From a virus, in IMG/VR virus record IMGVR_UViG_3300046810_000555, positions 1 to 56,863 of that record: DNA of 56,863 bases, one strand, 5' to 3'. Below, piece by piece: positions 45,101 through 53,982 of this stretch. A model generated the notes under the pieces. It was not told the origin of the DNA, did no database searches, and saw nothing but the letters and a program-made list of their open reading frames with translations. Made by a program: the position numbers and the translations under genes. Each line of letters opens with the position of its first letter. The first letter of the stretch is position 1.

Positions 45101-47300
45101 GGGTGTGGCGATCGGTGGAGTAGGTGGTGGCGACAGCACTCAATCGGCGGCCCAAGTGCAGAAGGTACAGGGTACCGGTTCGATCTTTGGCGACAGCACC
45201 GCAAAATCGGACAGCATCCGCCGCTCGATCGAGCAACTGACGTCGAACTCGGACAGCATGCTGCCGATCAACCAGGGCATGCTCTCGGCGCTCAAGAGCA
45301 TCGAGTCCGCCATGGCTGGGCTGACGAATTTGGTCGTGCGCACCACCGGCCTGACCGACGGCACAAACATGGGCATCACGACCGGTCAGTTGAATCCGGA
45401 AGGGTCCGCTACCGACTTTGTATCCAAGTTCATGACGCAAGTGCAGTACGCATTTGCTGGGCCGATCTTGGGCGGCAAGCTTGCATCCATTGGAAATAAG
45501 CTATGGGGCAGCGTTAAAGCTGAAATCGTCGATTCCGGCTTGCTGTACGGCGGTAGTCTGCGCAACTTGCAGTCCGGTGATGGCTTCGATCAATACGCGA
45601 CCGTGAACACCACGAAGAAAAGCTGGTTTGGGCTATCCAAGAGCACCAGCACTTCGATGCAAACCCAAGGCCTGAGCGACGAGCTCTCGAACCAGTTTGC
45701 CCTCATCTTCAACGGCCTCGATAAGTCGCTACAGGCCGCTTCGGTGGCGCTCGGAGGTACAGCGGCCGACGTGACCAAGGTGCTCGACGGCCTGGTGTTG
45801 GAAAGCACCAAGGTCTCACTCAAGGGCTTGACCGGGACCGAGCTCACTGATGCTCTCAACTCCGTGATTTCAAAATCCATGGATGAGATTGCAACTGCGG
45901 TCTTCCCGCAGTTCGAAGCCTTCCGCTTGGTGGGGGAGGGTTACGCGGAGACGGTTCTGCGTCTGGCAGGTGACTACGCGAAGCTCGATTCCATTTTGGC
46001 GGCCAGCAGCACCACGTTCGGCGCAACGGGCATTGCCAGTGTGGCGGCGCGCGAGCGCTTGATCGAACTGGCGGGTGGCATCGACGAGTTGGCCAGCAAA
46101 AGCAATTCATTTGTCGAGAACTTCCTGTCAAAGGCTGAGCAGTTGGCGCCGGTGCAAAAGTACGTCACCGATCAACTGGCGGCCATGGGCCTGCAATCGC
46201 TGGACACGCGCGACAAGTTCAAGGATTACGTGCTGGGCCTGGCGAATGGGGGCGCGCTGGCAACCGAGGCCGGCGCAGCGCAATACACCGCGCTGCTGGC
46301 CCTGGCCGACGCGTTCGCCAAAACGCACGCGGCCACCGAAGATCTGACCAAGACCGAGCAGGAAATTGCAGACGAGCGCAAGGACCTGGCGCAGCAGTTG
46401 GCCGAGATCACGAAAAGCGAAGCGGAGTTGCTGGCCATCCAGCGCGCCGGCATCGCCGACGTGAACAAAGCACTGTTCGACCAGGTGCAGGCGGCCAAGG
46501 CCGTGGTATCGGCAAAGGACGCGCTGGCCACGGCATACGACAAAGAGGCGACGGCCACCAAGGCGGCAATCGAGAAATCGAAGGCCTGGGTGGCAACGCT
46601 CAGCGGTCTGAATGCCGGTCTCGTGCTGGGTAACCAGTCCACCCTCACGCCGGAGCAGAAATATGCCGAGGCGTTTGCCCAGTATGAAAAAACCAAGCTA
46701 GCAGCCAAAGCCGGTGATGCAACAGCGCAATCTGGCTGGGCTGCAGCGCAGCAGGCATTTCTCGCTGCCTCGCAGGTGGTCAACGCTTCGGATGCCAAGT
46801 ACGCCGCAGATTTCGCACGCACACTCGCCGACAACGAAGAGGCAGCCAAGTGGGCATCGGCGCAGGTCGACCTGCAGCAGGCCAGCTACGACGCGCTTGA
46901 AGCGCAAGTCAAAGGCCTGATCAACATCAACGACAGCGTGCTGACGGTGGCGCAGGCCATCGCCAACCTGCAAGCGGCGATGAGCGTGTCCGACGGGCTG
47001 GGTGTGAAGTTCACCGAGGTGCCGGCCGCGACGGCGATGATGGCCAGCGCGGCGCCGGCGATCGACTACAGCCGGTACTCGGCCGCGTCGAATGCTGGCT
47101 CGGATGCGCTGGCGGCCGAGGTGAAGGCGCTGCGGGCTGAAGTGGCTGGGCTGCGCGCCGATCAGGCGAAGCAGACCGGTGCGTTGATCCAGTCCAATGA
47201 ACAGGCCAACGCCAAGGCAGCCGACAAGGTAGTCGATGGCGTCCAAAAATCGGCCACGGCTTCGGCCTGGTCGTCTACTGTGAAAGGAGAATATGCATGA
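42171..47300 (+). CDS. Tape measure protein
   Basis: A 1709-aa protein that sets tail length; at about 0.15 nm per residue the tail would be roughly 250 nm (a rule-of-thumb estimate). It starts MPDIASLGLEINTKQVVEGA and is largely helical. Residues 150-420 carry the conserved tape-measure core (FDRLVNGISRGNVLILRNIG). A glycine/alanine-rich hydrophobic part lies near residue 950 (FARMAAMAAIVAGLGVAIGG). Later parts have Asn/Ser-rich linkers and coiled coils. The ATG at 42171 overlaps the chaperone stop; the ORF's upstream 33 codons are shadow. Its length supports a long non-contractile tail. Confidence 0.92.
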   Translation: MPDIASLGLEINTKQVVEGAKALDALATAATTVEPKVDAVTKATDGLSQSSIKVWRFGTDAAKSVDALGEAAQRTGQRYQVSNGQMNDTIKIMRQQADESKAAAAANVALGTSSNQASIGAQIFIDKLKEQVAVLGMSRSQLVAYQAAQLGVAKEAEASIAKLKAYEDAIKAAADAKAAAAKQSNVLTDSIKILVSAYAALKVGEYIKESALLAARYETLGVVVEVVGRNAGYTKAQMDTATDAIARQGITMVESRESATKLVQAHVDLKNATVLARIAQDAAVIGHLNSSDAFDRLVNGISRGNVLILRNIGINVNLQTAYRQMADELGKTTKELTENERVQARLNAVVERGADIAGTYEAAMGTAGKQITSMQRYIQDLKTVVGEAFLEVLTVSVMALTDHLKDANKEVSELSKNQQLHEWGRTLADVFVWTANRIANATTLAQQAWAMVDHRVNVDNINGAYDEKVRDPKTQGDFFDFAGRSDRIRRVNSERENMLAQEEVKYQEHLGKLSSQYDQFQKAADEREKTATAKRKTELEARKKVDDDYATQATALLIANAGKSVEAQQAAQLALANSIYVGNPTYRDTEGREPKPKVDKVESTELADRLARIQDLVNAEKEMYETMSKMDDMFHSAGKMGDEQYYQNKRNYAEAAAKDQVEGFTKQIAELRAYHNGTEAEAAKHAKQINDIEAKRAAAGVKAEDEMNLLGAKEILRKEAIVTASDEATNKYLSGLEQEAKKLEESNAAHETSKGAVERETIARLDLAIAYQKQFMADQAASGAMAEEIAQAPAVLKYLEDVRAARARIAAGLDQQQANQFNDKSAEQAIKEWQRAGQSISDSLTDAFGNGGKALGAMFQAYAKGMAGQLRAQKDLAAAKKLADDNPEKIQAIQRAQLDGTRAQIGSYADMTTAAQGFFSEGSRGYQAMHAASMVLHAAEVSLSLIKGVNAVLTQGEGDPYSAFARMAAMAAIVAGLGVAIGGVGGGDSTQSAAQVQKVQGTGSIFGDSTAKSDSIRRSIEQLTSNSDSMLPINQGMLSALKSIESAMAGLTNLVVRTTGLTDGTNMGITTGQLNPEGSATDFVSKFMTQVQYAFAGPILGGKLASIGNKLWGSVKAEIVDSGLLYGGSLRNLQSGDGFDQYATVNTTKKSWFGLSKSTSTSMQTQGLSDELSNQFALIFNGLDKSLQAASVALGGTAADVTKVLDGLVLESTKVSLKGLTGTELTDALNSVISKSMDEIATAVFPQFEAFRLVGEGYAETVLRLAGDYAKLDSILAASSTTFGATGIASVAARERLIELAGGIDELASKSNSFVENFLSKAEQLAPVQKYVTDQLAAMGLQSLDTRDKFKDYVLGLANGGALATEAGAAQYTALLALADAFAKTHAATEDLTKTEQEIADERKDLAQQLAEITKSEAELLAIQRAGIADVNKALFDQVQAAKAVVSAKDALATAYDKEATATKAAIEKSKAWVATLSGLNAGLVLGNQSTLTPEQKYAEAFAQYEKTKLAAKAGDATAQSGWAAAQQAFLAASQVVNASDAKYAADFARTLADNEEAAKWASAQVDLQQASYDALEAQVKGLININDSVLTVAQAIANLQAAMSVSDGLGVKFTEVPAATAMMASAAPAIDYSRYSAASNAGSDALAAEVKALRAEVAGLRADQAKQTGALIQSNEQANAKAADKVVDGVQKSATASAWSSTVKGEYA

Positions 47301-48766
47301 CCGATGAGCAATTCATGGCCTGGCTGAAAAATCCAGCCGCAGCGCGCATGGTGCTGATCGAGGTGCAGGTGAACGTGGGCGGTGCCGAGGTGACGCGGTG
47401 CATTGCCTCGCGCGAGTACGTTACCGGGCCGGCCGACACGCCGGCCAATACGGTGTACTTGCCGCTGGCAAAGGGTGGCTTGGCCTTTACCGAGCAGGTA
47501 AGCCTGACCGGTGAGGCCGCACTGTCCGGTGGCGACATCGAGCTGGAAAACGGCGACGGCTCGCTTGACAGCTGGTTGGGCGACGTGTGGCGGAACCGCC
47601 GCATCCGCGCCTGGTCCGGTGATCCTGCCTGGCCGCGCGCGGACTTCCGCCTCGTGTTCGACGGTATCGTCGATGACGTGGGCAGTTCGAGCCGCGACAC
47701 CGTCAACCTGGTGCTACGCGACAAGCTGCAGCGCCTGAACACGCCGATCAGCGAGGCGAAGCTGGGCGGCACCTCGACCAACAAGGACGCGGTGCTGCCG
47801 ATCCCGTTTGGCGAATGTCACAACGTGGCGCCGCTGCTGACGGATCCGGTGGCGCTGGAATACGGTTTCCTCGGTGCTGTCGAATCGACGTTCGAGGTGC
47901 GGACCAACGGCAAGCCGATTGCAGTGGCATTGAATAACCAGGCCGGCCGATTCAATCTGACGACCAACCCGTTCTCGACCACGATCACGGCCAGCGTGCA
48001 GGGCGACGCCGAGGGCGGCTACGCGCCACGCATCGCGCCGCTGGTGCGCCGCATTGCAACCGCCTATGGTAAGGAAGCGGACCGTTTCACGGACGCGGAC
48101 ATCGACGTCGGCAACCTGGCTGCGTTCGATGCTGCACACCCGCAGCCGGTCGGCCTGTACGTGGCCGACCGTACCAACCAGGCGGTGGCGATCCAGCAGC
48201 TGGCGGCCAGCGTCGGCGCCCAGGCGATCATGTCGGCCACCGGCCAGTTGCGCCTGATCCAAATCGCGCTGCCAGCCGCTGGAACGCCGGTGGAGATCGG
48301 GCCGGGCCAAATGCTTGCTAATTCGCTGCACCCGGCTGAGCGCCTGCCAGTGATGGCGGCCGTAAAAATTGCCTTCGACCGCAACTACACCGTGCAGGCC
48401 GCACTCACCACCAGCATTCCGCCGGCGCACGCCGACCTGTACGCGACCGAGTGGCTGACCGAGACGGTGGTGGATGAGGCGGTGCAGGCGCGGTACCGCC
48501 TGACCGATGACCCGGTGCAGATCGAGACGTGTCTGAAAACCCGCGCCGACGCTCGGGCCGAGGCCACGCGTCGCCTGGCGCTGCGCAGCGTGCCGCGCAC
48601 GGTGTACGAGTTCGATGGTGAGCCGGAATTGATGGTGCTCGAGCTGGGTAACCCGGTCGTACTGCGCGACGACCGGTTCGGCCTGACCGCTGGCGCGCCG
48701 GGTGTCGTGGTGATGATGCAGCGGAACTGGATCACCGGCCGTGTAACCGTAGGAGTACTGGTATGA
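47297..48766 (+). CDS. Tail-tip/baseplate protein (489 aa)
   Basis: A 489-aa protein directly after the tape measure. MTDEQFMAWLKNPAAARMVL, IASREYVTGPADTPANTVYL and VFDGIVDDVGSSSRDTVNLV form the beta-rich head, followed by KLGGTSTNKDAVLPIPFGEC and the gp27-like AAFDAAHPQPVGLYVADRTN. In similar siphophages this position is the distal tail or hub protein. Its ATG and the next overlap as ATGA. The exact class (Dit or Tal) cannot be fixed without a fold comparison. Confidence 0.75.
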   Translation: MTDEQFMAWLKNPAAARMVLIEVQVNVGGAEVTRCIASREYVTGPADTPANTVYLPLAKGGLAFTEQVSLTGEAALSGGDIELENGDGSLDSWLGDVWRNRRIRAWSGDPAWPRADFRLVFDGIVDDVGSSSRDTVNLVLRDKLQRLNTPISEAKLGGTSTNKDAVLPIPFGECHNVAPLLTDPVALEYGFLGAVESTFEVRTNGKPIAVALNNQAGRFNLTTNPFSTTITASVQGDAEGGYAPRIAPLVRRIATAYGKEADRFTDADIDVGNLAAFDAAHPQPVGLYVADRTNQAVAIQQLAASVGAQAIMSATGQLRLIQIALPAAGTPVEIGPGQMLANSLHPAERLPVMAAVKIAFDRNYTVQAALTTSIPPAHADLYATEWLTETVVDEAVQARYRLTDDPVQIETCLKTRADARAEATRRLALRSVPRTVYEFDGEPELMVLELGNPVVLRDDRFGLTAGAPGVVVMMQRNWITGRVTVGVLV

Positions 48767-50262
48767 GTGCAATCGTAGGCGAGCGCGACGTGCTGCTGCA
48801 GGCCACGGCTGAGCGGTTCAGCACGGTAGCCGAGGGCAAGAACATCGTGATGTCGGCGGTGCCGCCGCTGTTCCACCTGGATGCCGGCGGTACGCCCACG
48901 ACGCCATCCATCGTCGTGACGGCGAAACCGATCAACCTGGTGGGCGCCATCGAGTTCAGCGCCACCGGCGCCACGTTATCCGTCAACGGCAACGTGGCCA
49001 CCATCGATTTCGCCAATGTCACAGCGGATACCGTGGTGGTGCAGGCGAAAATTCGCGAATTCGGCGTTGACCACGTCAACCAGTACGTAATCAGCACGGC
49101 CCGCGACGGCCAGAACGGCAACACTGGGCTGGCTGGCCTGAACACCGCCCAGGCGTTCGCGTACAAGCGCTCGGCCACAGCGCCGACGGACAGCCCCGGC
49201 GACGTCATTTACACGTTTGCCAGCGGCGCAATCACCACGCCTGCCGGCAACGATCTAGCCAATGGCTGGTCGAAGAACATCCTGGCCGGTACCGCGCCGC
49301 TTTACGTGCGTGTGGCCTCGGCCAGCTCGCGCAACACAACCGATGCGATCGCCGCAGCAGAGTGGTCGAGTGCCGTACAGCTGGTGAAAGATGGCGCGAA
49401 GGGTGAACAAGGGGACGAGGGCGCTGATGGCCTGAATGTGGCCTCAGTGCGTATTTATCGGCGCGGCACCACCAACGTGGCGCCGGCGTTGCCCACGGCG
49501 ACTACGACCTTCACGTTCGCCACCGGCGCGCTGGCCGGCCTGAACAACGGCTGGCAGACGCAGGTACCCACCAGCGGCGGCGCGTACCTGTTCACGTCCG
49601 GCGCCACGGCGGCCTCGACGTCCGCGACCGATGAAATTCCGAGCAGCGAGTGGTCGGCGGCTGCGCGCCTGGCTGCCGACGGTGCCGCTGGGCAGCGCGG
49701 CACGATCACGATCACCGCACCGGGCTATTCCGCCTGGTCGGATGCGTCGGCGGTGTACGAGATCGGCCAGGCCGGGTATGGCGAGCCGATCAACCGCGAC
49801 ATGGTGACGCTCTACGACGCCACGCTTGCAGTGACGAAATTCTACGTCAACGGCTCATGGCTCGACGCTGGCACGGTCATCAACGGCAACCTGCTGGTGG
49901 CCGGCACGGTGGCAGCCGAGGCGCTGAATGTCGATCAGATTTCGGCAATCGCGGCGGACCTGGGCAGCATCCTCGCTGGCGACATCCGGATTGGCGATGA
50001 AGCCTCCGGCCGTTATTTCCACATCACGCGAGATGGCGACGTCTACGCCTCGAAGTTCTCGATCGTGAATGGCGTCGCGATCTTCGGTGGCGCTCTGGCC
50101 GCTGCCAGCGGCACGTTCGCCGGCGAACTGCAGGCAGCAACCGGAACAATCGGACTGCTGCGCAGCCGAGCCACTGGTGGCCGGATGGAGTTGGCGGGCG
50201 ATACGTTGACCGCCTACAACGACAGCGGGAACCGCAAGGCGCTGTTCGGGAGGCTCACGTAA
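48763..50262 (+). CDS. Tail tip / host-specificity protein with J-like C-terminus
   Basis: A 499-aa protein. Residues 1-140 are a beta domain (PPLFHLDAGGTPTTPSIVVT). At 125-320 come repeats of the form AQAFAYKRSATAPTDSPGDV and VRIYRRGTTNVAPALPTATT, like fibronectin-type blocks in lambda J homologues. A DGAKGEQGDEGADG stretch is collagen-like. The C-terminus (SIVNGVAIFGGALAAASGTF, MELAGDTLTAYNDSGNRKAL) matches the J-type tail end that holds the fibre. It is probably the receptor-facing tip. Confidence 0.78.
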   Translation: MSAIVGERDVLLQATAERFSTVAEGKNIVMSAVPPLFHLDAGGTPTTPSIVVTAKPINLVGAIEFSATGATLSVNGNVATIDFANVTADTVVVQAKIREFGVDHVNQYVISTARDGQNGNTGLAGLNTAQAFAYKRSATAPTDSPGDVIYTFASGAITTPAGNDLANGWSKNILAGTAPLYVRVASASSRNTTDAIAAAEWSSAVQLVKDGAKGEQGDEGADGLNVASVRIYRRGTTNVAPALPTATTTFTFATGALAGLNNGWQTQVPTSGGAYLFTSGATAASTSATDEIPSSEWSAAARLAADGAAGQRGTITITAPGYSAWSDASAVYEIGQAGYGEPINRDMVTLYDATLAVTKFYVNGSWLDAGTVINGNLLVAGTVAAEALNVDQISAIAADLGSILAGDIRIGDEASGRYFHITRDGDVYASKFSIVNGVAIFGGALAAASGTFAGELQAATGTIGLLRSRATGGRMELAGDTLTAYNDSGNRKALFGRLT

Positions 50263-50546
50263 TGGCGGACTGGGGATTGCAGGTTTTCAACGACGCCGGC
50301 AGTGTGGTCTGGGACAGCACCAAGGTGGCCGGCGGCGTGATCGCCACCATCGCCACGTTCGCGGCGGCGCAGACCGGCGTGCTGACGTTTCCCCAGTTCG
50401 CTGGTCGGTCGGTGCAGATCGTGCCGGACCGCATCTGGTTTTTCGGGGCGGATGCCACCGTGGTGGCGGACACCGCGCTGGGCTACCCGCGCGTGACGGT
50501 AACTGCGTCGACCGCATCGCGGCGCTTCATGGTGGTGGTGTACTGA
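50262..50546 (+). CDS. Small tail-tip protein (94 aa)
   Basis: A 94-aa beta-rich protein: MADWGLQVFNDAGSVVWDST, ATFAAAQTGVLTFPQFAGRS and RVTVTASTASRRFMVVVY. The start resembles small proteins behind J-like genes in phages. It overlaps both neighbours, so it is translated in the tail-tip operon. Its function is unknown, but it probably trimerises with the 50546 protein. Confidence 0.7.
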   Translation: MADWGLQVFNDAGSVVWDSTKVAGGVIATIATFAAAQTGVLTFPQFAGRSVQIVPDRIWFFGADATVVADTALGYPRVTVTASTASRRFMVVVY

Positions 50547-51259
50547 TGGCCTACGGAATGATGTTGGAAAACAATGGAAACGAGTTAACTTTTTCGGACT
50601 CGGGCTATGTCTACAGCTTCGTCGGCCGCGCAAGTCTGGTCAGCGTCACGCAGCCAGGGACAGACCCGGCCGGCGCCTCGGCGGGCTTCAGCACCTACAC
50701 GATCGAATGGGCCGGCGACATCACCGTCGCACTGGCCGTCAAGGCCAACGGCGCGACCAAGATCACCAACGTGAGCCGCGTCGGTAATACCTGGACTATC
50801 ACGGCATTCAAATCGACTGGCGCGACCAATGCGCTGGGGCTGCACGTGCAAGAGGCCACCGAGGTATTTGTGTTCGGCGCGCCGCTGCCAGCGACGACGG
50901 ACGTGTGGGGTGTTTTCATTTTTGATGACGCTGGCAACCTGACGGGTGACCTGTCCCGGCAGCCGCTGACGTTCCGTGGCCGTGTCAATGTGGATGCGTT
51001 CACCAACTGGCCAATGCCCGCCGGGTCGTATGTGCCGGCCATGGTAGGCGGGCCGCCTGGCTCGTCGCGCACGGCCACCAACGAGGGCGGGTTCTACCGC
51101 ATCCGCGAATCCGAGGTCGGGTGGCGCTTGACCAGCGACGGCACCGCGATGTACCAGGATCTGTACCTCACGCGCTATTACCGCGATGACGCGCCTGGCG
51201 AAACCTACACCCGCCGTGCGCAATCCTTGGCGCTGCTGATCGACGTAACAGGACTTTAA
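50546..51259 (+). CDS. Tail-tip protein (237 aa)
   Basis: A 237-aa beta-rich protein beginning MAYGMMLENNGNELTFSDSG. It has YTIEWAGDITVALAVKANGA, then AFKSTGATNALGLHVQEATE and DDAGNLTGDLSRQPLTFRGR. It shares the short-loop, Gly/Thr-rich look of the 94-aa protein and probably forms part of the same tip. The start and stop overlap neighbours (TGATG and TAATG). No catalytic motif is seen. Confidence 0.7.
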   Translation: MAYGMMLENNGNELTFSDSGYVYSFVGRASLVSVTQPGTDPAGASAGFSTYTIEWAGDITVALAVKANGATKITNVSRVGNTWTITAFKSTGATNALGLHVQEATEVFVFGAPLPATTDVWGVFIFDDAGNLTGDLSRQPLTFRGRVNVDAFTNWPMPAGSYVPAMVGGPPGSSRTATNEGGFYRIRESEVGWRLTSDGTAMYQDLYLTRYYRDDAPGETYTRRAQSLALLIDVTGL

Positions 51260-52113
51260 TGAACAATTTACGAATCCTCCACGACAACGCCATCGACCGC
51301 GCCGTGCTGACGGCATCGAGCCAGGCCGGCGCGCTGGGTCCGGCCAACCTGCAGCGCGACGATCGCTCGGCGGTGCTGCGCGCCGCCGGCATCAGCGTGA
51401 CGATCACGGCCACATGGCCGACGCAGGAACTGATTGCCTGTGTGGCGCCGATCCGCTCGAACATGAACAGCTCGGCGCGCATGCGCGTGCGCGGCTACGA
51501 GCGCGCCGGCGACGCCGTGCCAGTGCTCGACACTGGCGTGATGATGCCGTGCCCTGAGGCGCCGCTGGACCCCGCCGATTTCGGCGTGATGCCGCTCGGC
51601 TGGAACGCGTACCAGTTTGGCGGCGTGAACACGTGGGCGCGCGGCGGTGGCGCTGACGGCGTGGCCTGGTTTAACCCGGTGCTGGTGCGGCAGTTGGTAA
51701 TCGAAATCTTGTCGGTGGACAACTCAGACGGTTACCTGGAGGTTTCGCGCCTGGTGGCCGGCAATTACTGGTCGCCGCAGTACAACGCCGAATACGGCGC
51801 CTCGCTGCAATTGCAGGACACGAGCGAGACGTACCGCACGGCTGCCGGCGAACAGCGCACGGCCGTGGGAACGACCAGCAACCGGCTGAGCGTGAGCCTG
51901 GCTTTCCTCACAGGGAGCGACCGGGCGCGCCTGGTGCGCATCCTGCGCGAGTGCGGAACGGTGCGCCCGATGCTGTTCACCCTGTTTCCCGAGAACGCCG
52001 ACACCGTGCTCGAGCAGGACCACATGATCTATGGCCGCGCCACCAACATCGACGAGGTGACCGCGGCGAGTTACGACATTTATTCAGCACCACTACAAAT
52101 CGAGGGAATCTAA
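51259..52113 (+). CDS. Tail-tip/baseplate protein (284 aa)
   Basis: A 284-aa protein starting MNNLRILHDNAIDRAVLTAS. NLQRDDRSAVLRAAGISVTI, GYERAGDAVPVLDTGVMMPC and VSRLVAGNYWSPQYNAEYGA appear in order; the latter (Y-W-S-P-x-Y-N) is frequent in phage distal-tail hypothetical proteins. It is probably a structural tip part that links to the fibre gene, which starts one base after its stop. Confidence 0.7.
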   Translation: MNNLRILHDNAIDRAVLTASSQAGALGPANLQRDDRSAVLRAAGISVTITATWPTQELIACVAPIRSNMNSSARMRVRGYERAGDAVPVLDTGVMMPCPEAPLDPADFGVMPLGWNAYQFGGVNTWARGGGADGVAWFNPVLVRQLVIEILSVDNSDGYLEVSRLVAGNYWSPQYNAEYGASLQLQDTSETYRTAAGEQRTAVGTTSNRLSVSLAFLTGSDRARLVRILRECGTVRPMLFTLFPENADTVLEQDHMIYGRATNIDEVTAASYDIYSAPLQIEGI

Positions 52114-53292
52114 ATGGCAAATAAATTTACGGTAGGCATGCGCAACCTGGTCGAGGTGCTGAACCAGATGTGGGATGCGTTCGCAGCCGGCCCTTACAAT
52201 GCGGTGCCCTTGACCGGCGGGCGTATGTCCGGCACGCTGTTCCTGGGCACCGGAATTTCTGCGAGTTTCCTGACTGCCCCGCCAGCTACTTCAAACGCTG
52301 CTGCCGGAGCGACGTCTGAACCCTTTCGACTGGGCGTAACGCAGACTCCAACCAATTGGCCGGGGTGCTGGAGTTTTTTGACCAGTCAAGGAAATGGCTC
52401 TGCTCGAAAGGAGGGCTACCGCCTTGAGATCAAAGCTTATGACACGGATTCTGCGCAATTCACGCCCACCCTGTTCGCAGTTCAGGGAGATGGGACGGCT
52501 CGCGTGGGTACTGATTTTACGGCCCCTGGCGTCATCTATGCAGGGGTCGAAAACACTGAGCAGCAGGGCGTCGTGAAAATGCGGGTGGCCAATAGCGGTT
52601 ATTTTGCTGTTTGTTCCAGTGCGTATGGTAATTCAAGCGCTACTGCATTGAATTTGGCTGCGAATACTGTCACGAATCGTAGCTTGAATGTTCCTGGAAC
52701 AGTCAACGCTAATGGTGCGGATTATGCCGAGTACATGGCGAAATCCGCCAACTGCGGTACGGTGGCGCCTGGTCAGATCATCGGCATTGCCGCCGACGGC
52801 CATCTCACTGACGAATGGGGACTGGCTATCTCGTTCGCGGTGAAATCTACCAACCCTTGCATGGTAGGGGGCGACACCTGGGCGGCGAACCTTGGCGCGC
52901 GCCCGCAAACGCCCGTGGCGCCCACAGTACCGGTGCGGCAGGATGGCGATACCGACGCGCAGTGGGCAAAAGCGCAGGGCGCCTACCGAGAAGTGCAAGA
53001 GGAATTTGAAGCTGCGCTGTCCGCAGTCCTGGTGGAGCAGCAAGAATTTGATGAGGCGCTCGAGACGGCCCGCCAGACCGTCGACCGCATCGCGTTCGCC
53101 GGCCAGGTGCCAGTCAACCTGCAGGGCGCCACACCAGGCCAGTACATCGTGCCTGTGCAGGATGGCGACGCCATCGCCGGCCTGGCCGTTGACGAGGCCG
53201 ACATCACGCTTCGCCAGTACATGCGCTCTATTGGTCGCGTGATCGCCATCGAGGACGACGGCCGCGCCCGGATCATCGTCAAAGTCGCGTAA
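52114..53292 (+). CDS. Tail fibre with C-terminal G2-like self-cleaving chaperone
   Basis: A 392-aa fibre. The N-terminal 50 residues (MWDAFAAGPYNAVPLTGGRM) attach to the tip. Residues 45-205 are a variable, more AT-rich region, probably the receptor-binding part. Residues 205-260 (NANGADYAEYMAKSANCGTV, APGQIIGIAADGHLTDEWGL) match the peptidase G2/intramolecular-chaperone start, where D/Y-A-E-Y marks the cleavage region. The C-terminal 130 residues form a coiled coil and beta clasp (QTVDRIAFAGQVPVNLQGAT) typical of chaperones removed after trimer assembly. Confidence 0.82.
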   Translation: MANKFTVGMRNLVEVLNQMWDAFAAGPYNAVPLTGGRMSGTLFLGTGISASFLTAPPATSNAAAGATSEPFRLGVTQTPTNWPGCWSFLTSQGNGSARKEGYRLEIKAYDTDSAQFTPTLFAVQGDGTARVGTDFTAPGVIYAGVENTEQQGVVKMRVANSGYFAVCSSAYGNSSATALNLAANTVTNRSLNVPGTVNANGADYAEYMAKSANCGTVAPGQIIGIAADGHLTDEWGLAISFAVKSTNPCMVGGDTWAANLGARPQTPVAPTVPVRQDGDTDAQWAKAQGAYREVQEEFEAALSAVLVEQQEFDEALETARQTVDRIAFAGQVPVNLQGATPGQYIVPVQDGDAIAGLAVDEADITLRQYMRSIGRVIAIEDDGRARIIVKVA

Positions 53293-53312
53293 GCGCCACC
53301 CGCTCCACCACA

Positions 53313-53334
53313 ACCCGCTTCGGCGGGTTTTTTT
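53313..53334 (+). terminator. Terminator after the tail fibre
   Basis: ACCCGC, UUCG-type loop TTCG, GCGGGT and a run of T. It ends the tail operon; the lysis block begins 22 nt later. Confidence 0.88.
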
Positions 53335-53355
53335 ACGTCCCACGAAAGGGGAGAT

Positions 53356-53742
53356 ATGCCAGCAGATGAAGTAACGGACGCCGCCCGGCACGCGGACAAC
53401 CAGGCCCGGCTGGAGGAACTTGAGCGGCAGCAGACTGAAACGAAGGCCAGCATCGAGCAGTTGGTCAAAGACCTCGCAAAGCTGGGTATCGACGTGCACG
53501 CCATGAAGGGGAATGTGGCTGCTGGCGCGCGTATGGGCCAAGAGACGCTTGACGGCGTGGCCGCGATCAGGTCGCTGTTCGCTCAGCTCGACGTGCCAGC
53601 GCTGCGCGAGATGGCCGACGCGATGAATTCAATGAAGGGGGGCGTGCGAGTGCTGGGCTGGCTCGAGCGCCCGGCGAAGTGGATTGCAGCGATTGCTGGC
53701 GCCGTCCTGGCGCTGTATGGAATTTTCAAACTGAAAGGTTGA
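53356..53742 (+). CDS. Coiled-coil membrane protein of the lysis block (128 aa)
   Basis: A 128-aa protein. Residues 15-85 are a coiled coil (ARLEELERQQTETKASIEQL, VRSIxxLF-like AAIRSLFAQLDVPALREMAD). The C-terminus is one membrane helix, WIAAIAGAVLALYGIFKLKG. This layout resembles hemolysin XhlA-type proteins that assist holins. It is the first gene after the tail terminator and 3 nt before the holin-like gene, which supports a lysis role. Confidence 0.7.
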   Translation: MPADEVTDAARHADNQARLEELERQQTETKASIEQLVKDLAKLGIDVHAMKGNVAAGARMGQETLDGVAAIRSLFAQLDVPALREMADAMNSMKGGVRVLGWLERPAKWIAAIAGAVLALYGIFKLKG

Positions 53743-53745
53743 GCC

Positions 53746-53982
53746 ATGAAATTTGAACTGATCGAAGACTGGCAGGCCGTGCTCGGCAAAGCATGGTCCA
53801 TGAAATTCAGCATCCTCGCCGCCATCCTCGGCGGCCTGGAGGTGGGCGTGCAGTTCGTGCAACCGGCCGGCATCCCGAACGGCGTATTCGCCGCCATCGC
53901 CTCGGCGGTGTCGCTGGCCGCCGGTATTGCGCGTCTTATCGCGCAGAAGGAACTTTCGGGAGCCGCCAATGGCAACGCCTAA
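53746..53982 (+). CDS. Holin-like small membrane protein (78 aa)
   Basis: A 78-aa protein with two membrane helices: MKFSILAAILGGLEVGVQFV and GVFAAIASAVSLAAGIARLI, an amphipathic N-terminus (LIEDWQAVLGKAW) and a polar tail. It matches a phage family of DUF7940-type holin candidates found just before lysozyme. It overlaps the lysozyme start by 14 nt. The holin role is inferred from topology and position. Confidence 0.75.
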   Translation: MKFELIEDWQAVLGKAWSMKFSILAAILGGLEVGVQFVQPAGIPNGVFAAIASAVSLAAGIARLIAQKELSGAANGNA

